DNA from: an uncultured Campylobacter sp.
Lineage (GTDB): Bacteria; Campylobacterota; Campylobacteria; Campylobacterales; Campylobacteraceae
NCBI GenBank assembly: GCA_938036585.1
Contig: CALHQN010000217.1
Location: forward strand, 1 to 8,077
Reading direction: 5' to 3'
Length of the DNA stretch: 8,077 nt
Shown here in pieces: positions 1 to 5,350 of the stretch. The notes under the pieces are model-generated. The model was not told the DNA's origin. It worked only from the letters and a program-made list of their open reading frames with translations, and ran no database searches. Each line of letters begins with the position of its first letter. Position 1 is the first letter of the stretch. The position numbers and the translations under genes were made by a program.

Positions 1-1044
1 AATAAAATCGCGCATCTTAATGACGAGGAGCGGGCGCACGGCGTCATCTGCGCAAGCGCGGGCAACCACGCCCAAGGCGTAGCGATGAGCGCGCAAAAAT
101 TCGGCGTGCGCGCCGTGATAGTAATGCCGGAAGCCACGCCGCTTCTAAAGATCAGCGGCACGAAGGCTCTGGGCGCGGAGATCATTTTGCAGGGCGATAA
201 TTTCGACGAGGCGTACGCGTTTGCGCTGGAATATGCGAAGGAGCACAATCTGACGTTCGTGCATCCCTTCAACGACGAGTTCGTCCAAGCAGGCCAGGGC
301 ACGATCGCGCTTGAGATGATCGAGGAGGTCGCTGATCTTGAATACATCGTCGTTCCCGTAGGCGGCGGCGGGCTTGCGACGGGGGTTTGCAGCTGCGCCA
401 AGCAGATCAATCCGGACATCAAAATCATCGCCGTAGCCGCCAAGGGCGCACCTGCGATGCACGATAGCTTCGTCGCGAAAAAGCCGCTAAATTCCGAATC
501 GGTCCGCACCATCGCCGACGGCATCGCGGTGCGGGATACGAGCGAGATCACGCTCTCTACGATCATCGAGTGCGTCGATGAGTTCGTGCAGGTCGATGAC
601 GAGGAGATCGCAAGCGCGATACTCTATCTGCTCGAGCAACAAAAAATCATCGTCGAGGGCGCGGGCGCGGCGGGCGTAGCGGCGCTGATGAACGCGAAAT
701 TTGCATTCCCCGCGGGCGCAAAGATCGGCATCATCCTAAGTGGCGGCAACATCGACGTGCAGATGCTAAACATCATCATCGAAAAAGGTCTCATAAAGTC
801 GCACCGCAAGATGGCGCTACAAATCACGCTGATAGATAAACCAGGCGCGCTCATGAGCCTAACCGATAGCCTAAAGATCGCAAATGCCAACATAGTAAAG
901 ATCGACTACGACCGCTTCTCCACGAGTCTGGAGTACGGCGACGCTAATATCACGATCACGCTGGAAACCAAGGGTGAAGACCATCAAGAACTCATCAAAA
1001 AAGTGCTTAGAGAGCATGATTTTAAATTTATTCAGGTGTTTTAA
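1..1044 (+). CDS. ilvA: Threonine ammonia-lyase (threonine dehydratase), 5'-truncated by the window edge
   Basis: PLP-dependent deamination of L-threonine to 2-oxobutyrate, the entry step to isoleucine, in the cytoplasm. The frame is open from base 1, so 347 C-terminal residues are visible. The SFKxRGA-type lysine motif that binds PLP would lie just before the window. Visible landmarks are SAGNHAQG at residues 19-26, the glycine loop GGGGLATG (about 121-128) that holds the PLP phosphate, and SGGNID (247-252). A C-terminal ACT-like domain starts near MALQITLIDKPGA (about 271-347). One regulatory domain fits the medium-length (about 400 residue) threonine ammonia-lyases rather than the longer E. 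coli biosynthetic enzyme with two. An internal ATG at 85 lies inside the catalytic domain and is not the start. The gene ends 36 bases before an intrinsic terminator. Whether isoleucine inhibits this version cannot be read from sequence alone. Confidence 0.96.
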   Translation, partial: NKIAHLNDEERAHGVICASAGNHAQGVAMSAQKFGVRAVIVMPEATPLLKISGTKALGAEIILQGDNFDEAYAFALEYAKEHNLTFVHPFNDEFVQAGQGTIALEMIEEVADLEYIVVPVGGGGLATGVCSCAKQINPDIKIIAVAAKGAPAMHDSFVAKKPLNSESVRTIADGIAVRDTSEITLSTIIECVDEFVQVDDEEIASAILYLLEQQKIIVEGAGAAGVAALMNAKFAFPAGAKIGIILSGGNIDVQMLNIIIEKGLIKSHRKMALQITLIDKPGALMSLTDSLKIANANIVKIDYDRFSTSLEYGDANITITLETKGEDHQELIKKVLREHDFKFIQVF

Positions 1045-1079
1045 GCTATTTAAATTTGCCTCAAATTTGCGTAAAATTT

Positions 1080-1108
1080 AAAACCCGTATCTCAAAGGTG
1101 CGGGTTTT
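1080..1108 (+). terminator. Intrinsic terminator after ilvA
   Basis: A 10-bp stem pairs AAAACCCGTA (1080-1089) with TGCGGGTTTT (1099-1108), with one T-G wobble and a 9-base loop. The 3' arm ends in a T4 run. The A run on the 5' side means it could also work on the opposite strand, but no - strand gene ends here. It lies 36 bases after the ilvA stop, so it most likely ends the ilvA transcript. Confidence 0.8.
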
Positions 1109-1220
1109 GCCAAACTGCACCGAATCTAAAAGCTCACTAAATTTAAACTTACGATCCAAATTTATACCGATATAAAACAGCCAAAAACTCAAATTTAACG
1201 ATTATTTTAACGAATTTCGC

Positions 1221-1226
1221 TAAAAT
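1221..1226 (+). promoter_or_regulatory. Possible -10 element for the DUF4230-MOSC unit
   Basis: TAAAAT lies 20 bases before the ATG at 1247, in an AT-rich stretch after the ilvA terminator, with a Shine-Dalgarno AAAGGA at 1235-1240. No good -35 box is visible, which is common for Campylobacter sigma-70 promoters. The implied transcript would have a very short leader, so this is tentative. Confidence 0.3.
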
Positions 1227-1246
1227 CGCCTTTTAAAGGAGCAAAG

Positions 1247-1933
1247 ATGATAGATGTTACAAGCCTTATTTTAGCGATTTTGCTGGCGATTTGCGTATTT
1301 ACGATTTTTAGATTTAGTAAAGCCTTAAAAACCGCGCAAAAGCCTGCGACAACGCAGATTAGCACCGAGATATCGCAGCTAAAATCCATCGGCGAGCTAT
1401 CTGTTTTTCAGGTCTATAGCAAAGAGATCGTGACCAAAACCGACCACGCATTTGGCAGTTTTGGCAAGGAGTATCTACGCTGGCTGGTGAGCGAGAAAAA
1501 GCTCTCGATGATATTTGAGTTTGAGATAAACTTCATCTACGACCTAACGAGCCCGCGCCTAGAGATCGTAAATGTCGCGAGCGAGGAGTATCTCATCAAG
1601 ATGCCGCCTTGCAAATACAAATTTTCGATCGCGAATATGAAATTTTACGACGAGAAAAACGGCAAATTTATCCCGTTTTTGCTGCCTGATTCGCTAAATG
1701 GATTTTTCGGTAGCAGCTTTAGCGAGGAGGATAAAAACAGGCTCATAGAGGAGGCGCGCGCCGAGGTCGAAAAGATGTCCGTACGCCTGATAAATCAGCT
1801 CCAGTCCAAGATCCACAAATCCGCGCGCGATACGCTAGAGGCGATCGCAAAGAGCTTCGGGGCTAGGGCGGTGAGATTTGAGTTTAACGACGAGGGCGAG
1901 CAGGTTAGGCTAAATCTGCAAAACGTGGCGTGA
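1247..1933 (+). CDS. Membrane-anchored DUF4230-type protein of unknown function
   Basis: A 228-residue protein. One hydrophobic segment (about residues 5-22) followed by a basic stretch (FRFSKALK) suggests an N-terminal membrane anchor with the rest as a soluble domain. The region from LKSIGELSVFQ (45-55) through the beta-rich stretch to about residue 135 resembles the DUF4230 family, which typically sits behind one transmembrane helix. Residues about 159-205 are charged and probably helical (EEDKNRLIEEARAEVEK). The start is supported by AAAGGA six bases before the ATG. The downstream MOSC gene begins 7 bases after the stop, so the two are probably cotranscribed. The family assignment is from pattern memory, not a search, and the family has no firm function that I know of. 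It could also be annotated simply as a hypothetical membrane protein. Confidence 0.8.
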   Translation: MIDVTSLILAILLAICVFTIFRFSKALKTAQKPATTQISTEISQLKSIGELSVFQVYSKEIVTKTDHAFGSFGKEYLRWLVSEKKLSMIFEFEINFIYDLTSPRLEIVNVASEEYLIKMPPCKYKFSIANMKFYDEKNGKFIPFLLPDSLNGFFGSSFSEEDKNRLIEEARAEVEKMSVRLINQLQSKIHKSARDTLEAIAKSFGARAVRFEFNDEGEQVRLNLQNVA

Positions 1934-1940
1934 GGGCAAG

Positions 1941-2630
1941 ATGGCATTCGTAAAGGCTCTTTTGATAGGTAAAGCAAGGCAGTACGGCAGCGCGGCAGCT
2001 GCGGACGAGCTAGGCAAGGCGTGGCGCTCGGCGATATTTAAAAATGCACAAACGGGCGAAATCTACGCAAACGAGCTTGGCTTTGAGGGCGACGAGGTGG
2101 CCGACACTGAGCATCACGGCGGCGTAAATAAAGCCGTATTTGCAAATTCGCTAGAAAACTATCCCGCGTGGGAAGCTTATCTTGGGCTTAAAAATTTGCC
2201 ATTAGGCGCGATGGGCGAAAATTTGACCGTTAGCGGGCTGGATGAAACTAGCGTGAGCGTGGGCGACGTGCATAAAATCGGCTCATTAGTACTACAAGTA
2301 ACCCAGCCGCGAAAACCGTGCTTTAAGCTCGCAAAACGCTGGGGGAATGCAAATTTAGCCAAAGAGATTTTTGCCACGGGATTAACCGGCTGGTACTACA
2401 AGGTACTTGAAAATGGCTCATGTAGTGCTGGCTGCGAGATAGAGATCCTGCAAAAAAACGAAAACGCACTAAGCGTAATGCAAATAAATAAACTGTTTTT
2501 TAATCCGAGTGAAAATTTGGATTTATTGCCTAAATTTAGGGCTCTTGAAGTGCTCCCTGCTAGCTGGCAGGACGATATAAACAGACGCTTAAACGGCTCA
2601 TACAGCACGGCTTTTATGGAAAAACTTTGA
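1941..2630 (+). CDS. MOSC-domain protein, YiiM-like
   Basis: A 229-residue cytoplasmic protein of the MOSC superfamily, whose members are beta-barrel sulfur-carrier proteins related to the C-terminal domain of molybdenum-cofactor sulfurase. Visible family motifs are HHGGVNKAVF (58-67), GENLTV (92-97), a GD pair in the VSVGDVHKIG stretch (105-114) and QPRKPCFKL (122-130), which carries the conserved cysteine Cys127 expected to carry sulfur. The C-terminal part (about 175-215) fits the small three-helix domain found after MOSC in YiiM-type proteins. YiiM relatives have been linked to reduction of N-hydroxylated bases through molybdenum cofactor; applying that here is inference. The ATG is preceded by GAGGG at 1932-1936, which overlaps the stop of the upstream gene and points to coupled translation. 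Confidence 0.88.
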   Translation: MAFVKALLIGKARQYGSAAAADELGKAWRSAIFKNAQTGEIYANELGFEGDEVADTEHHGGVNKAVFANSLENYPAWEAYLGLKNLPLGAMGENLTVSGLDETSVSVGDVHKIGSLVLQVTQPRKPCFKLAKRWGNANLAKEIFATGLTGWYYKVLENGSCSAGCEIEILQKNENALSVMQINKLFFNPSENLDLLPKFRALEVLPASWQDDINRRLNGSYSTAFMEKL

Positions 2631-2657
2631 AAAAATGGCGAAAATTTGCCAAAAAGC

Positions 2658-2686
2658 TTGACAAATAAGGCAAAAATATATATAAT
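2658..2686 (+). promoter_or_regulatory. Consensus sigma-70 promoter of the tRNA-Gln/tRNA-fMet unit
   Basis: A perfect -35 TTGACA (2658-2663) and a perfect -10 TATAAT (2681-2686) are separated by 17 bp. The tRNA-Gln gene begins 20 bases after the -10 box. A full consensus -35 is unusual in Campylobacter but typical of strong stable-RNA promoters. Confidence 0.88.
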
Positions 2687-2705
2687 CACCTTTCTTTTTA
2701 CAGGC

Positions 2706-2780
2706 TGGGGTATCGCCAAGCGGTAAGGCAATTGGTTTTGGTCCAATCATCCAGAGGTTCGAATCCTCTTACCCCATCCA
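2706..2780 (+). tRNA. tRNA-Gln (anticodon TTG)
   Basis: The cloverleaf folds completely: acceptor TGGGGTA/TACCCCA (2706-2712/2770-2776), D stem GCC/GGC, anticodon stem ATTGG/CCAAT (2731-2735/2743-2747), and T arm AGAGG-TTCGAAT-CCTCT (2753-2769). The loop at 2736-2742 places TTG at 2738-2740. The discriminator base is T2777 and CCA is encoded at 2778-2780. It shares the upstream promoter with tRNA-fMet, which starts 12 bases later. Confidence 0.96.
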
Positions 2781-2792
2781 CTCAAATTTCAT

Positions 2793-2842
<50 letters not shown>

Positions 2843-2867
<25 letters not shown>

Positions 2868-2914
2868 AATTCCCATTTTATCGGCATTTGAAAGCACTTT
2901 TTAAAACGCTTAAT
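2843..2914. other. Probable phage attachment junction (attL) at the 3' end of tRNA-fMet
   Basis: The tyrosine recombinase gene ends 47 bases after the tRNA CCA and points toward it, the usual layout for an element integrated at a tRNA 3' end. The core identity would fall somewhere in the T arm, acceptor and CCA region (about 2843-2867). The second copy needed to prove it lies outside the window. The spacer after the tRNA holds only a weak AT-rich hairpin (2892-2911, AAGC/GCTT with wobbles, better paired on the - strand), perhaps a poor terminator for the integrase. No convincing tRNA terminator is present on the + strand. Confidence 0.55.
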
Positions 2915-3787
2915 TTATTCTGAAATTGATTTAAGTAAATTTTCGATAGTTTCTTTAGATTTTCTTACGTTTGCAGTAATATATTTTTGAGTTGTAATAA
3001 TATTTGTATGGCCGAGCGTAAACGATACTTGCTCGATAGGAATTTTAAGATAATTGATTGAATACGTACCGATTAGATGCCTTATATCATGTAATCTAAT
3101 TCTAGGTAGATTATTGCGTTTTAATAGTGAGTTCCAACTCTTACGCAAATCTTGATATTTGTCGTTTGTGCTTGGATTAACAAATACATAGCCGTTTAGC
3201 TTGTTTCGCTTCTTTGCTTCGATGTATCGACGAAAAAGGCGATCATAAAGCTCATCACTCATTTTATAGACCATATCCCGCTTTGCTTTGTTTATTTTGA
3301 ATGGGATCGTATAAGTCCTGGTTTTAAAGTTTATATCGCTAAATTTTAGGCTTAATACCTCATTTTTTCGGCGACCGTGGAGTAGAAAAAAGAATATATC
3401 CGCGTTAGGCTCTTTATTTTCTGAAATGGCTTTTATAAATTTCTTTTGGATCGATACGCTGTAATCAAAGTATCTTTTATTATCAAATTTAGGCAACTCG
3501 ATAAAATCACAAGGATTTTTATTTATTATCTCGAGTTTTAGAGCGAGCTTAAAAATAACCTTGAGCTTTGCAAGGATATTTTTAACGGTCTTAATCTTGT
3601 AATCTCGCTTGATAAGCTCGTTACAAAATCTTTGAATATCAATGAAATTTATCTCATTCACGTTTTTTAAACCTAAGCCATCTTGAAAATGCTTCTTATA
3701 CGTAGCGATATCACTTCTAAGCGTAGAGGGGCTTAGAATAAGCTCATAGTATTCAAGATAATTTTTAAAAAGCTCGTTAAGCGTCAT
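2915..3787 (-). CDS. Tyrosine recombinase (phage integrase)
   Basis: A 290-residue site-specific recombinase expected to integrate and excise the phage at the adjacent tRNA. Residues 1-85 form the helical SAM-like core-binding domain. The catalytic domain carries the expected residues: Arg140 in GRRKNE (138-143), a lysine in NKAKRD (166-171), His233 and Arg236 in LHDIRH (232-237), His260 in LGH (258-260) and the nucleophile Tyr269 in QKYI. All are intact, so the protein is likely active. There is no long N-terminal arm-binding domain, so it is a short integrase. The ATG (3785-3787) overlaps the rep stop as TAATG, so it is translated by coupling with rep rather than from its own promoter. The 3' end faces tRNA-fMet 47 bases away. 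No excisionase gene is visible in the window. Confidence 0.94.
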   Translation of the reverse strand: MTLNELFKNYLEYYELILSPSTLRSDIATYKKHFQDGLGLKNVNEINFIDIQRFCNELIKRDYKIKTVKNILAKLKVIFKLALKLEIINKNPCDFIELPKFDNKRYFDYSVSIQKKFIKAISENKEPNADIFFFLLHGRRKNEVLSLKFSDINFKTRTYTIPFKINKAKRDMVYKMSDELYDRLFRRYIEAKKRNKLNGYVFVNPSTNDKYQDLRKSWNSLLKRNNLPRIRLHDIRHLIGTYSINYLKIPIEQVSFTLGHTNIITTQKYITANVRKSKETIENLLKSISE

Positions 3788-5118
3788 TAAAATTGATACT
3801 CTCTTAATCCACGTTCAATAAAGTCCTCGAGGTCAGGATTATTTAAATCGTGCTTTGTGTTTCTTTTTGTAAATGAATTTAGGCCGCGATCAAGCATAAT
3901 ATTTTCAACGTAGGCTAAATGCTGAATATTGCAGTTGGCTTTATCAAGCCTTGAATAATAATTGTAAAGCTCGTAATTTTTCATCCATAAAGGCGGTTTT
4001 TTGAATTCTTTTCGGTTTTTCATTGCTTCGCGTTTGATTTTTTCTCCCTCGCGTACGTACCAGGCATCAACCCAGGCGTCAAGATCAGGTTTTATAGTTT
4101 GAGAAGTTACTTTTTTAGGCGGTTTTTTACGATCATAGCTATTTATAAGCCTATCACAGACGTAATGCTCCAGCTTGCCGTTATCATAAATGATAACCTC
4201 CTTACGCTCGGGGATATTGATGTATATATAATCGCTTTGTTTATCCCATTCAAGCACGTTATTATCATCGTTTTTAAAGTTATTTAAGTGATAGAAATCT
4301 TGCATTGTAGCTATAAAATTAATTTTCCTATAAACCCACAAAGGAACGTTATTTTGAGAAGTTAAAAAACGTCTTACTTTATGCTTTACATACCAAGCGG
4401 CAAGATCGTCAAGCTCCTGGGTTTTGTCCAAATTTAGAAAGGTTTTTTGAATATATTTCATTACATAGCCAGCCGGATTATGTATAGAGGTTTGGAAGCC
4501 GTTTGTTTCGCCGTTGGCTATTTGCTCGCGTGAGATAGCGTCCACACGTAAATTTTGAGGCGCGTAAAATATATCCTTGTAAGAACGCCTAAGAAAATCT
4601 ATCGTATAGCTAGGAACGAAAAGCAGGGCGTGGATATGAGGCACGCCGTCCTTTTTGTGAGGCTCAAAGCACCTTATATAAGAGTAATCGACCTTAAATT
4701 TAGCTGTAAAACGTCTAAAAAATATACGCCACTGATGATTTAAAGTAGCGCACAAATCGCTAATAGTAAGGGGCGCACCGTTTTTAACCTTGTATTTAAC
4801 CTCGGTCGGTAAAAATTTCATATCTTTATCCTTAAATTTGGAGTAATCGCCGCTCAATGCGCCGCGAAAGCAGCCGTTAAGCGTGATCGTGAGAAATACC
4901 GGGCGCTGGGCGTAATCTATCGCAAAAGAACCGAACGTATTTACGCGGTTGGCAACCTCGGCGTAATACTTACGGCTAAAATTTGCGGCCATAGAAAAAT
5001 CAAGCAAGCTTCTAACCTCTCCGAAGTCATTAACAAAGCTAAAGCTTTTCATATAGGCTTTTTGTTTTTCTAGCTTTTCTTGACATTGAATCCGGTCAAA
5101 CTCACTGATTCCAAACAC
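3787..5118 (-). CDS. HUH-endonuclease rolling-circle replication initiator (pII-like role)
   Basis: Nicks the phage origin and starts rolling-circle replication. Numbered from the longest possible start (GTG at 5139, 450 residues), motif I is FLTITLN (82-88), motif II is the HUH triad His168-Ile-His170 in GVPHIHALLF, and motif III is Tyr225-Val-Met-Lys-Tyr229 followed by IQK. Two tyrosines around a lysine recall the phiX174 A/P2 A group more than f1 pII. I place the start at GTG 5116-5118 (codon 8 of the long form, 443 residues) because AAGG at 5125-5128 lies six bases before it; the GTG at 5139 has no Shine-Dalgarno. The C-terminal 200 residues are charged and aromatic-rich with no motif I recognise. 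The gene follows the GC-rich intergenic region and its TAA overlaps the integrase ATG by one base. Confidence 0.88.
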   Translation of the reverse strand: MFGISEFDRIQCQEKLEKQKAYMKSFSFVNDFGEVRSLLDFSMAANFSRKYYAEVANRVNTFGSFAIDYAQRPVFLTITLNGCFRGALSGDYSKFKDKDMKFLPTEVKYKVKNGAPLTISDLCATLNHQWRIFFRRFTAKFKVDYSYIRCFEPHKKDGVPHIHALLFVPSYTIDFLRRSYKDIFYAPQNLRVDAISREQIANGETNGFQTSIHNPAGYVMKYIQKTFLNLDKTQELDDLAAWYVKHKVRRFLTSQNNVPLWVYRKINFIATMQDFYHLNNFKNDDNNVLEWDKQSDYIYINIPERKEVIIYDNGKLEHYVCDRLINSYDRKKPPKKVTSQTIKPDLDAWVDAWYVREGEKIKREAMKNRKEFKKPPLWMKNYELYNYYSRLDKANCNIQHLAYVENIMLDRGLNSFTKRNTKHDLNNPDLEDFIERGLREYQF

Positions 5119-5124
5119 GCTCAA

Positions 5125-5128
5125 CCTT
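5125..5128 (-). promoter_or_regulatory. Shine-Dalgarno site that decides the rep start
   Basis: AAGG on the - strand lies six bases before GTG 5116-5118. The longer alternative GTG at 5137-5139 is preceded by an A-rich stretch with no purine-rich ribosome site. This favours the shorter 443-residue form. A further in-frame ATG at 5050-5052 also lacks a good ribosome site. Confidence 0.55.
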
Positions 5129-5143
5129 AAAACTGGCACTTTT

Positions 5144-5149
5144 TTATTA
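5144..5149 (-). promoter_or_regulatory. Possible -10 element for rep
   Basis: TAATAA on the - strand is the only AT-rich box between the GC-rich hairpin cluster and rep. A transcript starting about seven bases downstream would begin near 5137, just before the ribosome site at 5125-5128, which also argues against the GTG at 5139 as the start. No -35 box is convincing. Rep could instead be expressed by readthrough from the secretin operon. Confidence 0.25.
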
Positions 5150-5167
5150 GATTGACAAGGCGGCCTT

Positions 5168-5208
5168 CTTTGCTTGCTCCGCGCGCACGGCGCGCGTCGC
5201 TCGCAAAG
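5168..5208. repeat. Stem-loop nearest to rep
   Basis: The inner stem pairs CGCGCGC (5180-5186) with GCGCGCG (5190-5196) around a 3-base loop. An internal loop separates it from an outer stem CTTTGC (5168-5173)/GCAAAG (5203-5208). By position it would match the plus-origin side of the f1 intergenic region; this is inference. GGCGGC (5159-5164) and GCCGCC (5218-5223) could extend the structure further. Confidence 0.65.
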
Positions 5209-5210
5209 TC

Positions 5211-5229
5211 GGCCTTTGCCGCCAAAGCC
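5211..5229. repeat. Short stem-loop in the intergenic region
   Basis: GGC (5211-5213) plus TTTG (5215-5218) pair with CAAA (5223-5226) plus GCC (5227-5229), giving a 7-bp stem with C5214 bulged and a 4-base CCGC loop. It lies three bases after the preceding stem-loop and competes with its outermost possible extension. Confidence 0.5.
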
Positions 5230-5247
5230 AACGCTTCGCTCATTTTG

Positions 5248-5280
5248 GCGGGGGAGCGAACCCGCAAGCGGCTCCCCCGC
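5248..5280. repeat. GC-rich 10-bp stem-loop in the intergenic region
   Basis: GCGGGGGAGC (5248-5257) is perfectly complementary to GCTCCCCCGC (5271-5280), with a 13-base loop. A small nested pairing CCGC/GCGG (5262-5265/5268-5271) competes with the main stem by one base. Such a strong stem on single-stranded phage DNA could serve complementary-strand priming, but that role is inference. Confidence 0.75.
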
Positions 5281-5291
5281 ACCCTGGTTAT

Positions 5292-5335
5292 GTGCGGCGG
5301 CGTGGGAACCCTTGCTCCCACGCTACGCGCCGCAC
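5292..5335. repeat. Long 16-bp imperfect hairpin next to secretin: candidate packaging signal
   Basis: The inner stem pairs GCGTGGGA (5300-5307) with TCCCACGC (5316-5323) around an 8-base loop. The outer stem pairs GTGCGGCG (5292-5299) with CGCCGCAC (5328-5335). A 4-base bulge, TACG (5324-5327), separates the two on one side only. It begins 15 bases beyond the secretin stop codon. In f1 the packaging hairpin also directly follows gene IV and is the largest imperfect hairpin of the region. Confidence 0.7.
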
Positions 5336-5350
5336 GACACAAAATTTAGA

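Larger units (their letters stand above)
5140..5350 (-). other. Phage intergenic region: candidate replication origin and packaging signal
   Basis: This 211-base noncoding gap sits between secretin and rep, the same place as the f1/M13 intergenic region between genes IV and II. Bases 5161-5340 are about 69% G+C by hand count (124 of 180), far above the AT-rich phage genes around them. Four successive stem-loops cover it: 5168-5208, 5211-5229, 5248-5280 and 5292-5335. None is followed by a T run on the - strand, so they are not simple terminators. Long open frames exist here on both strands only because the GC-rich sequence has few stop codons. By analogy with f1, the origins and packaging hairpin would lie here; no nick site is identified. 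Confidence 0.65.

Noticed and set aside
1045..1246. Repeated AAATTT words in the ilvA downstream spacer
   Set aside because: They are scattered through Campylobacter-type noncoding DNA and show no regular spacing here, so no repeat array is supported.
2636..2651. TGGC/GCCA hairpin after the MOSC gene
   Set aside because: The stem is short, with an AT core and no T run on the + strand. It could weakly end transcription, but the evidence is too thin.
5152..5157. TTGACA on the + strand at the edge of the intergenic region
   Set aside because: Seventeen bases downstream there is only GC-rich sequence with no -10 box, and no + strand gene follows.
5248..5335. The two strong intergenic hairpins as intrinsic terminators
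   Set aside because: Neither is followed by a T run in the direction of transcription, and two strong hairpins in a row fit an origin/packaging region better.
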